A DNA stretch of 33,199 bases from Phenylobacterium sp. (GCF_030651755.1 NZ_JAUSBZ010000124.1:1-33199), one strand, 5' to 3'. Shown: positions 1 to 8,668, counted from the stretch's first letter. Numbers and translations: made by a program. Notes: generated from the sequence alone by a model not told the origin.

Positions 1-52
1 GCTGCTGGGGGCCGACGAGGCGGCCTGAGGACGGCGGCCTGATGGGCGGCGC

Positions 53-71
53 GAGGCGCGCGATGCGCCTC
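53..71. terminator. Hairpin at the end of cckA
   Basis: A perfect 7-bp inverted repeat (53-59 and 65-71, 5-base loop) overlaps the cckA stop codon. There is no T-run, so an intrinsic terminator is only one reading; it could also be chance in GC-rich DNA. Confidence 0.35.
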
Positions 72-2154
72 AGGCGGCCTTCTGCAGCTCCTGCTTGACC
101 CGTTCGGCCAGGGTCTTGATGTCGATGGGCTTGGGCAGGAAGGAGATGTTGGCCTCCCCTTCCAGCAGGTTGGAGAACTCGGCTTCGGCATAGCCGGAGA
201 TGAACATGACCGGGGCGCCGGCCAGGTACTGGCGGGCCTGTTTCAACAGGTCTGGCCCCTGCATGCCGGGCATGACCACGTCGGAGATCATCAGGTCGAT
301 CTGGCCGGCGTGCAGCTCGCACAGCTCCAGGGCCTCTTCGCCGGACGCGGCCTCGATCACCTCATAGCCGCGGGCGCGCAGCAGGCGGGCGGCGACGCCG
401 CGCACGGCGTCCTCGTCCTCGACGAACAGGATGCGGCCGGCGCCCGACAGGTCGCGGGCCACGGTCTTGGCCTTGACGACGGGTGCGGGGGCCGGAACGC
501 CGATGGCCGGCTGATAGACCGGCAGAAAGATGCGGAAGGCCGAGCCCTCGCCCATCTTCGAGGCGACCGAGATCCAGCCGTCCGACTGCTTGACGATGCC
601 ATAGACGGTGGCCAGCCCCAGGCCGGTCCCCTCGCCCACCGGCTTGGTGGTGAAGAAGGGGTCGAAGATCTTGTCCATGACTTCCGGCGCGATGCCGGGG
701 CCGTCGTCGGACACCTCGATCAGGGCCTGGTCGCCCTTGGCGCCGGTATAGCCCAGCGCCGCAGCCTCGGCCTCGGTGACCCGGGCGGTGCGGATGCGCA
801 CGGTGGTGCCGCCATAGGCGCGCACGGCGTCCCGGGCGTTGACCGCCAGGTTCATGACCGCGGTTTCCAGCTGGCCCCGGTCGACCCGCACGTGCGGCAG
901 GTCGCGGCCATATTCGGTGTCGACGGTGACGTCCTCGCTCAGCACCCGGCGCAGCAGCACCTCAAACTCGCTGATCAGCTCGCCGAGCTCGAGGATCTCG
1001 CGCTGGACGGTCTGCTTGCGCGAGAAGGCCAGCAGCTTGCGCACAAGATCGGCTGCGCGGTTGGAGGTCTGGCGGATCTCGTTCAGCCCCTCATAAGAGG
1101 GATCGCCCACCGGGTGACGGGCCGCCAGGCTGTCCAGCTGCATCAGGATGGCGGTCAGCAGGTTGTTGAAGTCGTGGGCCACGCCGCCGGCCAGCTGGCC
1201 AATGGCCTGCATCTTCTGGCTCTGGGCCAGCTGCAGCTCCATCTGCTTCTGGTCGGACACGTCCACCAGATAGGCGACCCAGCGGCCGCCGGTGCGCGAC
1301 AGATAGAGATGGGCGATCTTGGCCGGGTCGCGGGACAGGCGGACCTCGAGGGCGCCCTCCATGCCCTGGGCCAGACGCTGGGCGGCGTCCTGGCGGGAGT
1401 TGGTCTCGATCAGGTCGCCAAAGGCCTGGCCCCGCTCGAAGGGACCGGCCATGCCGGCGAGCGCCGGATTGGCCTCGATGATGACGGCGTTGAAGGGGTC
1501 CTCTCCCTCCAGCAGGGCCGCGCCGAAGGGGGATGCGGCGGCGAAGGCGTCCAGCACCTTGGGCGGCGGCGCCTTGGCGCCAGCCGCGGCGGTGAGCACT
1601 TCCAGCGCCGCGGCCGGCAGGGCCAGGCGTTCCGGAGCGGCCGGCCGCAGGCGGACCAGGAAGCGGCGCGCCCCGCTGGCGGCGCCCACGGGGGAAATGT
1701 CGGCGGCATGGTCGGCGCCGGCGGCCCGCAGGGTGGCCTGGGCGCTCTCTCCCCGGCGGGCGGCGCCGAGGGCGGAAAACAGGCTGGCGGCGGAAGACCC
1801 GCCCTTGGGCAGGCGCGGCGCCTCGCCCAGAATCTCACGCCAGGCCGCGTTGCAGGCATGGATGCGGCCATCAGGGCCGGCCAGGGCCGCGGGCTCCCCC
1901 AGGGCTTCGACCAGACGCTCCGCGCCCGGCTCGGCGTCGGCCGGCGTCTCCAGGGTCGAGCGCAGGACAAACAGGCCCAGGCACGCCACGCCCGCCAGGC
2001 CCACCAGCAGCATCAGCCCGGCCAGGGTGGCCGGTCCGGCGTTGATCGCCGGCGCGGCGGCGAAGGCCACAGCCATGAGGAAAAACACCACAGCGATGGC
2101 GGTGAGCGGATCAAACCGGCGCGCCGGTTCCGGGCCTTGCGGGGTCTCAGCCAT
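70..2154 (-). CDS. cckA: Hybrid sensor histidine kinase CckA
   Basis: Bifunctional hybrid kinase/phosphatase at the top of the CckA-ChpT-CtrA phosphorelay, which controls cell cycle, polarity and flagellar genes in Caulobacterales. With the start at 2154 (694 aa) the protein has two membrane segments (about residues 15-66), a degenerate PAS-like region (about 75-305), a HisKA domain with the phospho-acceptor His327 in [11 protein letters not shown], a HATPase with DDGPGI and [11 protein letters not shown] motifs, and a C-terminal receiver with EDED and phospho-acceptor Asp625 in ISDVVMPG. From memory C. crescentus CckA is about 691 aa with the His near 322 and the Asp near 623, so the fit is close. 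The frame stays open upstream to a GTG at 2232 (720 aa); I prefer 2154 because the length matches the family, but the ribosome binding site there is weak. It is separated from the flagellar genes fliQ-fliR-flhB by the esterase and a plus-strand pair. Confidence 0.95.
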   Translation of the reverse strand: MAETPQGPEPARRFDPLTAIAVVFFLMAVAFAAAPAINAGPATLAGLMLLVGLAGVACLGLFVLRSTLETPADAEPGAERLVEALGEPAALAGPDGRIHACNAAWREILGEAPRLPKGGSSAASLFSALGAARRGESAQATLRAAGADHAADISPVGAASGARRFLVRLRPAAPERLALPAAALEVLTAAAGAKAPPPKVLDAFAAASPFGAALLEGEDPFNAVIIEANPALAGMAGPFERGQAFGDLIETNSRQDAAQRLAQGMEGALEVRLSRDPAKIAHLYLSRTGGRWVAYLVDVSDQKQMELQLAQSQKMQAIGQLAGGVAHDFNNLLTAILMQLDSLAARHPVGDPSYEGLNEIRQTSNRAADLVRKLLAFSRKQTVQREILELGELISEFEVLLRRVLSEDVTVDTEYGRDLPHVRVDRGQLETAVMNLAVNARDAVRAYGGTTVRIRTARVTEAEAAALGYTGAKGDQALIEVSDDGPGIAPEVMDKIFDPFFTTKPVGEGTGLGLATVYGIVKQSDGWISVASKMGEGSAFRIFLPVYQPAIGVPAPAPVVKAKTVARDLSGAGRILFVEDEDAVRGVAARLLRARGYEVIEAASGEEALELCELHAGQIDLMISDVVMPGMQGPDLLKQARQYLAGAPVMFISGYAEAEFSNLLEGEANISFLPKPIDIKTLAERVKQELQKAA

Positions 2155-2378
2155 GGCGGACCTGCGGCTTGCCTCCGGGTGTGGGGCCAAGCGCCCCACC
2201 GAATCATTGAGCATCATACTGCACAAGGTCACCTGAGACCCTTACGAGACCTTTCTGTGGCAGGAAGGTTTACCAAACCCTCCACGGTGAAGCTGTCCGG
2301 GGCTCGCCAAACGGTTCATGGGCCACCACATTGGGGCGAGGCGCCGGCCAAGGCGCAGACGAAACCGGGAGCGACCCC
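2155..2378. promoter_or_regulatory. Divergent intergenic region, cckA / GST
   Basis: About 220 bases between divergent starts, which must hold promoters for both genes. It has a small inverted repeat (GGTTT-ACC-AAACC, 2267-2279). I see no convincing -35/-10 pair and no TTAA-type CtrA site. Confidence 0.4.
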
Positions 2379-3254
2379 ATGAGCGAGACGACAGACTACA
2401 TCCCCCCCAAGGTCTGGACCTGGCAGAAGGGGAGCGGCGGCCGCTTCGCCAATATCAACCGCCCCATCGCCGGCCCGACCCACGACAAGGATCTGCCGGT
2501 TGGCCGCCATCCGATGCAGCTCTACTCCCTGGGCACGCCCAACGGGGTCAAGGTGACCATCATGCTCGAAGAGCTGCTGGCCCTGGGCCACGAGGGCGCG
2601 GAGTACGACGCCTGGCTGATCAATATCGGCGCTGGCGACCAGTTCAGCTCCGGCTTCGTCGACGCCAATCCCAATTCCAAGATCCCGGCGCTCGTAGACC
2701 GCAGCGGGCCTGAGCCCATCCGGGTGTTCGAGTCCGGCGCCATCCTGATCCATCTGGCGGAAAGGTTCGGCGCCTTCCTGCCCACCGATCCGGCCAAGCG
2801 GGCCGAGTGCCTGTCCTGGCTGTTCTGGCAGGTGGGCAGCGCGCCCTATCTGGGGGGCGGGCTCGGCCACTTCTACGCCTATGCGCCGGTAAAGATCGAA
2901 TACGCCATCGACCGGTTCGCCATGGAGGTGAAGCGCCAGATGGACGTGCTCGACCGCCGCCTCGCCGAGAGCGAATATCTGGGCGGGGCCGACTACACCG
3001 TCGCCGACATGGCCGTCTGGCCCTGGTACGGCGGCATGGCCAAGGGCCTGCTCTATGAGGCCGGCGAGTTCCTGCAGGTCCATGAGTACAAGAACGTCAT
3101 CCGCTGGGCCGACCAGATCGGAGCGCGGCCGGCCGTCAAGCGCGGCCGCATGGTCAACAAGACCTCTGGCGAGCCCTCAAGCCAGCTGCGCGAGCGCCAC
3201 GAGGCCAGCGACTTCGACACCAAGACCCAGGACAAGCTGGAGGCGGCGGGCTGA
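2379..3254 (+). CDS. yghU: YghU-type glutathione S-transferase / disulfide-bond oxidoreductase
   Basis: Cytosolic glutathione transferase of the Nu class; E. coli YghU has glutathione-dependent disulfide-bond reductase and peroxidase activity. The 291-aa protein matches remembered E. coli YghU along its length: KVWTW near the N terminus, FANINRP, LYSLGTPNGVKVTIMLEE at the start of the thioredoxin-like domain, NPNSKIPAL, VFESGAILIHLAE (glutathione-binding region), then the helical domain with HFYAYAPVKIEYAIDRF and GRPAVKRGR-like text (here ARPAVKRGR). The start at 2379 follows a GGGAGC site; the frame is open 48 bases further up but the extra residues do not match the family. The Nudix gene follows after 19 bases, so the two are probably co-transcribed. 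Confidence 0.93.
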   Translation: MSETTDYIPPKVWTWQKGSGGRFANINRPIAGPTHDKDLPVGRHPMQLYSLGTPNGVKVTIMLEELLALGHEGAEYDAWLINIGAGDQFSSGFVDANPNSKIPALVDRSGPEPIRVFESGAILIHLAERFGAFLPTDPAKRAECLSWLFWQVGSAPYLGGGLGHFYAYAPVKIEYAIDRFAMEVKRQMDVLDRRLAESEYLGGADYTVADMAVWPWYGGMAKGLLYEAGEFLQVHEYKNVIRWADQIGARPAVKRGRMVNKTSGEPSSQLRERHEASDFDTKTQDKLEAAG

Positions 3255-3273
3255 TCGCCCGGGCGCAGGGGTC

Positions 3274-3900
3274 ATGAACTGCGGGTTCAACGCGACCTTC
3301 CGCGAGGCCCTATCGGCCCGGCTGAAGGCCTTTCCCCGGATCGTCCACACGGGCGAAGGCCTGAAGGCCGCGGCCGTGGCCATCACCCTGGTGGAGGCTG
3401 ACGACGGCTCGGGCCAGGCCGCCTTCCTGCTGACGCGGCGGGCGGCGACCCTGCGGGCCCATGCCGGACAGTGGGCTCTGCCCGGCGGCCGCTGCGATCC
3501 CGGGGAGACCCTGGAGATCGCCGCCCTGCGTGAGCTTGAGGAAGAGTTGGGCCTGTCCCTGCCCCCGGAGAATATTCTGGGCGTCCTCGACGACTATCCC
3601 ACCCGGTCAGGCTACGCCATCGCGCCTGTGGTCGCCTGGCTCGACCGGCCGGGGCTGATGCGTCTCAACCCCGCCGAGGTCGCCTCGGTTCACCGGATTC
3701 GACTGGATGGCCTGATGGCCGATCATGCGGTTGACTTCGAGACCATCCCCGAGAGCCCCCGGCAGGTCATCCGCCTGTTGATCGGCGACCAGCACATCCA
3801 TGCCCCCACCGCAGCCCTGATCTACCAGCTGCGCGAGCTGGTGGCCGGCCGGGTCACCCGGGTGGCCGAGCTGGACCAGCCGGTGTTCGCGTGGCGGTGA
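3274..3900 (+). CDS. Nudix hydrolase, CoA-pyrophosphatase-like
   Basis: 208-aa hydrolase of the Nudix superfamily, which cleaves nucleoside diphosphates linked to another group. The Nudix box is complete: G72-x5-E78-x7-R86-E87-L88-x-E90-E91-L92-G93-L94. The preceding segment LLTRRAATLRAHAGQWALPG resembles the LLT-R-LR-H-GQ-FPGG signature of the CoA diphosphatase subfamily (NUDT7/NUDT8, NudL), so a role in removing CoA or its oxidised forms is a reasonable inference, although Trp replaces the usual residue before the PGG. There is no signal peptide. It lies 19 bases after the glutathione transferase and is convergent with the esterase. Confidence 0.88.
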   Translation: MNCGFNATFREALSARLKAFPRIVHTGEGLKAAAVAITLVEADDGSGQAAFLLTRRAATLRAHAGQWALPGGRCDPGETLEIAALRELEEELGLSLPPENILGVLDDYPTRSGYAIAPVVAWLDRPGLMRLNPAEVASVHRIRLDGLMADHAVDFETIPESPRQVIRLLIGDQHIHAPTAALIYQLRELVAGRVTRVAELDQPVFAWR

Positions 3901-3912
3901 GGCCTGCTGCGA

Positions 3913-3930
3913 TCAGACGGGCGCGTCTGA
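3913..3930. terminator. Hairpin between convergent genes
   Basis: Perfect 7-bp stem TCAGACG / CGTCTGA with a 4-base loop, between two convergent genes and starting at the esterase stop codon. The position suits a bidirectional terminator. No U-tract follows, so termination efficiency is uncertain. Confidence 0.5.
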
Positions 3931-5586
3931 CCTGGGCTCCCCAGGCGTTGGCAGCTCGCTCTGGACGTCCTGCTGGCTTCCGAAGGTGGCCATGAGCTGG
4001 CGCTGCTCGCTGCGAATGTCGTTTTCGATGCGGCACTCCCCCTCGTCGAAGACCAGGGCGGGGCGGCTGGAGTCATAGAGCGGCCAGGCCGGCAGGCCCG
4101 GGGCGGCGGGCACGCCGGTGCGGGCGAAGGCGGCCCAGGCGCCGCTCATCTGGTCAGCCAGGAGCTGGGCCTGCGGCGTCACCGGCCCGACCATCACTTC
4201 GGCCTTGTCGAGATTGTCGAATACGAAGGGGATTTCCTGGGCGTGGGGCGAGAAGAAGCGTCCGTCCTGCACCGGGGTCTCGCGATAGAAGGCGTAGTAG
4301 TAGGCGCCTGCCCCGTCCTGGGCGGCCTTGCGCTCGGCCTGCAGGGTGGAGTCCAGGAAGTAGCTGCGGTCAGTGGCCGCCATATAGAGCCGCTCGGCAT
4401 TGGTGCTGGCAGGATAGAGCCGCTGATAGAGGTCGAGAACCTCCTGCGCGCGATCGGCCGAGGTCAGACGGCCAATCATGGCTTTCAATCCTGCCGTGCT
4501 GAGGCTGTCCATGGCTGGATTGACCGCCAGATAGATGGACATCTCCGTGCGGTTCGTGCCGATCATCATGGGAATACCGGCGGTCAGATCCGGGGCGTCG
4601 GGATCGAAGGGGTGTCGCGGCAGCAGCCGACCATCCACCGTCGGCCGCCACTGGCCCAGGCCTGAACTGGCGCGCATCCCCGCCCGGCGCAAATCCTCGA
4701 ACGGGACCTCGGCCAGGCGATCGACATCGGCGGGCGCGATCTGCAGTTCGGCCAGCAGCCGGCGGCCCTTTTCGGCGGCCAGTTCCGGTCCGTCCACCCG
4801 CAGTTGCGAGCCGCTCTGGACCACGGCCCGGTGGAACAGCCCCTTGGCCGGCTGATAGGCCATCAGCACGCTGACCTTGCGTCCGCCGCCAGACTCCCCG
4901 TGGATCATCACCCGGTCCGGATCGCCCCCGAACCGCTCGATATTGTCCTTCACCCATTGCAGGGCCAGCACGCAGTCGGCCATGCCCACCGAGGCGCTGG
5001 AGGCGTAACGGTCTCCAAAGGCCGACAGGTCTGCAAATCCGAAGACGTTCAGCCGATGGTTGATGGTCACCACCACCACGTCCTGCTTCCGGGCCAGATT
5101 GGCCCCGTCATACCAGGCCGATGACCCTGAGCCGGTGGAGAAGCCGCCCCCATGCAGCCAGAACATCACCGGCCGCTTGCCCGTGGTGGAGGGCGTCCAC
5201 ACATTGAGGAACAGGCAGTCCTCGCTCTGCGGCGGCGGTTCGATGTCCGAACGGATCAGGCTGGGATAGGGGGCGGGCGCCGCGGGATCGCGCGGCGCGC
5301 CCACGCCTTCCACCAAGGTCTGGGGCGCCGAGGCGCCATAATCGAGGGCCTCGCGCACCCCGGCCCAGGGCTGGCGCGGCCGGGGCGGCATGAAGCGGCC
5401 GGTCCCGCCCGTCGGCTCGCCATAGGGCACGCCCTTGAAGCTCAACACGCCATTGCTGCTGGCGCCCTTGAGCCGGCCCGCGGCGGTCTCCACCACCGGG
5501 GCTGCGGCGTGGGCCAGGCGCGGCCCGGCGGCCAGCCACAGGCCGCCGGCCAGCACCCAGCGGCGATTGAGCGTGATCTTCGTCAT
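3913..5586 (-). CDS. Type B carboxylesterase, exported
   Basis: Serine carboxylesterase/lipase of the alpha/beta-hydrolase fold, 557 aa, of the usual length for the family. The N terminus has a twin-arginine-like pattern (NRRWVLAGG), a hydrophobic stretch and an AHA-AA cleavage site near residue 27, so a periplasmic or secreted location is likely. Seen motifs: EDCLFLNVW (122-130), oxyanion HGGGF (145-149), nucleophile Ser232 in GESGGG, acid Glu348 in GTNRTE, and His448 in SPHAQEIPFVF. The start at 5586 follows GGGAAAC; the frame is open for 113 more codons upstream but that part overlaps flhB and is not family-like. The gene follows flhB on the same strand after 113 bases that include a strong inverted repeat, so it probably has its own promoter. 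The substrate is unknown. Confidence 0.93.
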   Translation of the reverse strand: MTKITLNRRWVLAGGLWLAAGPRLAHAAAPVVETAAGRLKGASSNGVLSFKGVPYGEPTGGTGRFMPPRPRQPWAGVREALDYGASAPQTLVEGVGAPRDPAAPAPYPSLIRSDIEPPPQSEDCLFLNVWTPSTTGKRPVMFWLHGGGFSTGSGSSAWYDGANLARKQDVVVVTINHRLNVFGFADLSAFGDRYASSASVGMADCVLALQWVKDNIERFGGDPDRVMIHGESGGGRKVSVLMAYQPAKGLFHRAVVQSGSQLRVDGPELAAEKGRRLLAELQIAPADVDRLAEVPFEDLRRAGMRASSGLGQWRPTVDGRLLPRHPFDPDAPDLTAGIPMMIGTNRTEMSIYLAVNPAMDSLSTAGLKAMIGRLTSADRAQEVLDLYQRLYPASTNAERLYMAATDRSYFLDSTLQAERKAAQDGAGAYYYAFYRETPVQDGRFFSPHAQEIPFVFDNLDKAEVMVGPVTPQAQLLADQMSGAWAAFARTGVPAAPGLPAWPLYDSSRPALVFDEGECRIENDIRSEQRQLMATFGSQQDVQSELPTPGEPRSDAPV

Positions 5587-5605
5587 TTCGTTTCCCGGCC
5601 CGTAA

Positions 5606-5627
5606 GACACAAACGTTTTCTTGTGTC
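5606..5627. promoter_or_regulatory. Inverted repeat, operator candidate for the esterase
   Basis: Perfect arms GACACAA (5606-5612) and TTGTGTC (5621-5627) with an 8-base centre, 19 bases before the esterase start codon. It is more AT-rich than its surroundings. Size and position suit a dimeric repressor of TetR or GntR type; a weak hairpin ending the flhB transcript is the alternative. Confidence 0.5.
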
Positions 5628-5699
5628 CGGTATTCTGCACAACCGATCCTTGGTTGGCTACTGAGCCCTTCACCTTGTCGAGGAGATGGCCCGCGCGCC

Positions 5700-6788
5700 C
5701 TAACGCATCGGCCGGGCGCGGGCCGGCGGGGCGGAGCGGGCGCCCATGATGAAGCCGATGATCTTGGCCACAGCTTCGAAATGGGCCGGCGGGATGGTGT
5801 CGTCGATCTCCACGGCGGCGTAGAGGGCGCGGGCCAGGGGCGGGTCTTCGATCACCGGCACGCCAGCCTCCTCGGCGGTGGCGCGGATACGCAGAGCCAC
5901 CGCATCCAGCCCCTTGGCCACGCACTGGGGCGCGGCCGCGCCGCCGGCCTCGTATTTCAGGGCCACGGCGTAGTGGGTCGGGTTCATCACCACCACGGTG
6001 GCGGTGGGCACCGCGGCCATCATCCGGCGGCGGGCGCGATCGTGGCGCATCTGGCGCAGCTTGGCCTTGATCAGCGGGTCGCCGTCGGTCTGCTTGTACT
6101 CTTCCTTGATCTCGTGGCGGCTCATCATCTGCTTCTTGAGGAAGCGGTGCTTCTGCCAGAGCCAGTCGGCGCCCGCGATGGCGAGCATCAGGGCGATGAC
6201 GGCGAAGATCAGCTTGCGCAGGATGGTGGCGCTGAACGGCAGCATGGCCGCCGGGTCCAGGGCCGAGAGGGTCTGAAACTGATGCAGGTGCGGCTTGAGC
6301 ACCAGATAGGCCACCCCGGCCACGGCCAGGATCTTGGACACCGACTTGAGGAACTGGACCATGCCGTCGGGGCCGAAGATCCGCTTGAATCCCGCCAGGG
6401 GCGAGACCTTCTTGAAGTCGGGCTTCAGCTTGTCTGGGGTGAACAGCAGGCCGTGCTGGGCCAGGTTGCCGATCATGCCCCCCAGGGCCGCGGTGGCCAG
6501 GACGGCGGCCAGAACGGGGGCGGCGGCCATGATCGCCATGCGCGCCACGATCACCCCGCCGGCGCCCTCCAGGGGGATCTGTTCAGGGTGGGCGATGAAG
6601 GGCAGCAGGGCGTTGGCCATGTTGCGCACCAGCCACCCCCCGAGGATCGCCAGGGCGCCGGCGGCGAAGGCCAGCGCCATCAGGGGGGCCAGGTCCTGGG
6701 TCTTGGCCACGTCCCCCTTTTCCCGCGACTGTTCAAGTTTTCGCGGGGTGGCCTCTTCTGTTTTTGAAGCCTGATCGGTGTCAGACAT
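5700..6788 (-). CDS. flhB: Flagellar type III export switch protein FlhB
   Basis: Inner-membrane component of the flagellar export gate that switches substrate class from rod/hook to filament. The 362-aa protein starts with the typical EEATPRKLEQSREKGDVAKT segment, has four membrane segments (about 32-62, 83-109, 145-165, 186-210), and a cytoplasmic domain with the self-cleavage site N269-P270-T271-H272. The tail has the conserved GVPVIEDPPLARALY motif. It is the last gene of fliQ-fliR-flhB and starts 15 bases after fliR. Its flagellar identity, rather than virulence type III, follows from the neighbours. Confidence 0.97.
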   Translation of the reverse strand: MSDTDQASKTEEATPRKLEQSREKGDVAKTQDLAPLMALAFAAGALAILGGWLVRNMANALLPFIAHPEQIPLEGAGGVIVARMAIMAAAPVLAAVLATAALGGMIGNLAQHGLLFTPDKLKPDFKKVSPLAGFKRIFGPDGMVQFLKSVSKILAVAGVAYLVLKPHLHQFQTLSALDPAAMLPFSATILRKLIFAVIALMLAIAGADWLWQKHRFLKKQMMSRHEIKEEYKQTDGDPLIKAKLRQMRHDRARRRMMAAVPTATVVVMNPTHYAVALKYEAGGAAAPQCVAKGLDAVALRIRATAEEAGVPVIEDPPLARALYAAVEIDDTIPPAHFEAVAKIIGFIMGARSAPPARARPMR

Positions 6789-6803
6789 GGGTCAGGGCGC
6801 CCC

Positions 6804-7559
6804 TCACAGGAAGTTCCCCAGCAGGTCGCGATAGCGCTCCACCCAGACCATGCCCAACACGCCGAGACTCAGGGCGAAGATCGACAGGGCGCTCAGCACC
6901 AGGAGCGGCGTGGCCACGAAGAAGATCTGGAAGGCCGGCATCACCCGACCCACCAGGCCGGCGGCGAAGTTGAAGATCAGCGAGAAGACCACCACCGGCG
7001 CGGCCAGTTGCAGACCCAGGGTGAAGGCCTGGGCAGCCGTCTGCACCGCCAGCTGGGCGGCGTCGCCCACGGGGATGTTCCCGCCGAAGGGAAACAGTCG
7101 ATAGGACGAGACGATGGACGCCAGGAACATGTGATGCAGGTCGGTGACCATGATCAGGGTCACCCCCATCACGGTCAGGAAGGTCGACAGCGAGGTGGAC
7201 GGCTGGGCCTGGCCGGGATTGGCCGTCTGGGAGAAGGCCAGGGTCGACTGGATCGACACGATCTCGCCGGCGATGCCCAGCGCCGCCAGCATCATCCGCA
7301 GGATCAGGCCGATCATCAGGCCGATCAGGATCTCGCGTATGATCTGGGCGAACATGACGCCGTTGGAGGCCGGCACCGCCCCCACCTCCCCGCCCAGGAC
7401 CGGAAACAGCATCAGGGCGAACAGGAAGGCGAAGGCCAGGCGGATGCGGGCCGGCACCGAGCCGTCGCCCACGCCAGGCATCAGCATCAGCAGGGCGCCC
7501 AGGCGGGCGAAAATCAGGCCCGCGGCATAGACCTGCGGCGCAGAGGCGTAGGATTCCAT
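6804..7559 (-). CDS. fliR: Flagellar export gate protein FliR
   Basis: Integral membrane protein of the FliP-FliQ-FliR export gate at the base of the flagellum. The 251-aa protein is highly hydrophobic with about six helices and has family-typical text: FARLGALLMLMPGVGD near the N terminus, VPARIRLAFAF, and GEIVSIQSTLAFSQTANPG (residues about 96-116). The length is usual. It starts 4 bases after the fliQ stop and ends 15 bases before flhB, so translation is probably coupled. Confidence 0.96.
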   Translation of the reverse strand: MESYASAPQVYAAGLIFARLGALLMLMPGVGDGSVPARIRLAFAFLFALMLFPVLGGEVGAVPASNGVMFAQIIREILIGLMIGLILRMMLAALGIAGEIVSIQSTLAFSQTANPGQAQPSTSLSTFLTVMGVTLIMVTDLHHMFLASIVSSYRLFPFGGNIPVGDAAQLAVQTAAQAFTLGLQLAAPVVVFSLIFNFAAGLVGRVMPAFQIFFVATPLLVLSALSIFALSLGVLGMVWVERYRDLLGNFL

Positions 7560-7563
7560 CGGC

Positions 7564-7827
7564 CTACATGGCCGAGATGCGGGCGGCGATCTGGTTCATG
7601 AAGCTGGCCATCAGCGCCCCCATCAACGGCAGGAACAGCAGCAGCGAGATGAAGATGGCCACGATCTTGGGCGCATAGACGAGCGTCGCCTCCTGGATCT
7701 GGGTGAGCGCCTGCATCAGGCCGATGCCCACGCCCACCACCAGCCCGACAATCAGAATCGGGGCCGACAGCTGGATGGTCAGCCAGATGGCGTCACGGCC
7801 AATATCCAGAACCTCGGCGCCATTCAT
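7564..7827 (-). CDS. fliQ: Flagellar export gate protein FliQ
   Basis: Small subunit of the export gate, 87 aa with two membrane helices (about 15-40 and 52-77). The segment GLMQALTQIQEATLVYAPKI is the classical FliQ signature between them. It is the first gene of the fliQ-fliR-flhB operon, and the upstream 229 bases hold the likely promoter with a GTTAAC element. Confidence 0.96.
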   Translation of the reverse strand: MNGAEVLDIGRDAIWLTIQLSAPILIVGLVVGVGIGLMQALTQIQEATLVYAPKIVAIFISLLLFLPLMGALMASFMNQIAARISAM

Positions 7828-7880
7828 CGCGCGCCCTTTCGAAAAGCGTGGGGAACTGCGCGGGAGCGTGAACGAACGTG

Positions 7881-7886
7881 GTTAAC
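7881..7886 (-). promoter_or_regulatory. Possible CtrA half-site upstream of fliQ
   Basis: A GTTAAC palindrome 54 bases before the fliQ start gives TTAACC on the fliQ strand. The second half of the TTAA-N7-TTAAC motif is TCCA, a poor match. TTAA is rare in this GC-rich DNA and fliQ is a known early CtrA-dependent gene in Caulobacter, so it may be a weak site. Confidence 0.3.
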
Positions 7887-8044
7887 GAAGGGTGGAGGGG
7901 GCTGCGATGGGCTCATCGCTGTCTTTGCCAAGGTCCGCTTCCGGGCAATGCCTCTCAGCCGATTCGGATGATCACCCTGGGCGCCGGATGGACTTGGTGC
8001 GGTCGATGACACCCTAAGGGATAGAAAAGGCAGCAGCGTACGCG

Positions 8045-8057
8045 TATATTGTGCGCA
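8045..8057 (+). promoter_or_regulatory. -10-like element giving a leaderless ccdA start
   Basis: TATATT at 8045-8050 lies 7 bases before the ATG at 8057, so a transcript starting there would have no leader. It overlaps a GCGTACGC palindrome (8037-8044), where CcdA/CcdB could bind to repress the operon. I see no good -35 and no Shine-Dalgarno sequence. Confidence 0.4.
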
Positions 8058-8296
8058 TGGAAAACACGCATTCGACTAGCCGTCAGCGGTTGAACCTGAC
8101 GCTTCCAGGCCCACTGGTCGAGGAAGCAAAGGCGCTGGGCCTGAACCTCTCGCGCGCCTGCGAGAGCGGTCTGGAGGCGGCTGTCGCCGCTGAACGGGCG
8201 CGACGCTGGCAAGCCGAAAACCGAGCCTTCTTCGATTGGTACAACGCCAAGGTGGAGACCGATGGCCTGGCCTTGGCGGAATACCGGCAGTTCTGA
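8057..8296 (+). CDS. ccdA: CcdA-type antitoxin
   Basis: 79-aa antitoxin of the CcdA family, which binds and neutralises the gyrase poison CcdB and usually represses its own operon. The N-terminal half (QRLNLTLPGPLVEEAKALGL) is a ribbon-helix-helix DNA-binding domain; the C-terminal half (RRWQAENRAFFDWYNAKVE, ending in AEYRQF) matches the CcdB-binding tail of the family. A GTG two codons upstream is an alternative start. The toxin gene overlaps it by one base (TGATG), so the two are translationally coupled. Confidence 0.9.
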   Translation: MENTHSTSRQRLNLTLPGPLVEEAKALGLNLSRACESGLEAAVAAERARRWQAENRAFFDWYNAKVETDGLALAEYRQF

Positions 8297-8598
8297 TGAA
8301 GCATGGGGTTTACCGGCTCCCGAACGGCGTGCTGGTCGTGGACGTACAGTCGGATCTGCTGAATCCCACAATCACTCGCGTGGTTGTGCCACTCATCTCG
8401 TCGATAGATCTGAAAGGCTCACAGCCAGGACGACTAACGCCCACCTTCGAGGTTGAGGGGCAGAAGGTCATGCTGCTGCCTCTGCAGATGGCCGCCATTC
8501 CCCTTCGCGAGCTAGGCCATCAGCCCCTGCGCATGCTCACCGAGGATGAGGCTTACGCCGTGAGCGGCGCGCTTGGCGTCCTGTTCGAGGGCGTCTAG
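8296..8598 (+). CDS. ccdB: CcdB-type gyrase-inhibiting toxin
   Basis: 100-aa toxin of the CcdB/MazF fold. F-plasmid CcdB poisons DNA gyrase by trapping it on cleaved DNA. Family features seen: the VDVQSDLL segment (15-22), RVVVPLI (28-34), MAAIPLREL (65-73), and the C-terminal helix ending LFEGV. In F CcdB the last three residues W-G-I are needed for killing; here they are E-G-V, so the Trp is missing. Some chromosomal homologues also lack that Trp, so loss of toxicity cannot be assumed. It sits directly after ccdA and is convergent with a hydrolase gene. Confidence 0.9.
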   Translation: MKHGVYRLPNGVLVVDVQSDLLNPTITRVVVPLISSIDLKGSQPGRLTPTFEVEGQKVMLLPLQMAAIPLRELGHQPLRMLTEDEAYAVSGALGVLFEGV

Positions 8599-8599
8599 T

Positions 8600-8611
8600 A
8601 AAGCCGGCTTT
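8600..8611. repeat. 12-bp palindrome after ccdB
   Basis: AAAGCCGGCTTT lies directly after the ccdB stop, between convergent genes. A perfect palindrome without a loop is a weak terminator; it could form part of a larger structure with GCGGC/GCCGC at 8615-8633. Confidence 0.35.
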
Positions 8612-8668
8612 CTGGCGGCAGCCCAAAGGCCGCTAGTGGCGCACCCATGACCTCCGGTGGCCAACAGG

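Noticed and set aside
2-28. Possible end of a plus-strand gene (LLGADEAA then stop)
   Set aside because: Only eight codons are visible, too little to support a gene.
310-2382. Long plus-strand open frame (690 codons) opposite cckA
   Set aside because: Gly/Gln/His/Arg-rich product without domains, opposite a clear kinase. Typical shadow frame of GC-rich coding DNA.
5587-5925. N-terminal extension of the esterase frame
   Set aside because: Overlaps flhB, is Arg/Gly-rich noise, and the Tat-like signal starts at 5586.
7955-8371. Minus-strand frame across ccdA
   Set aside because: No domain and no start support; it lies opposite the ccdA and ccdB coding sequence.
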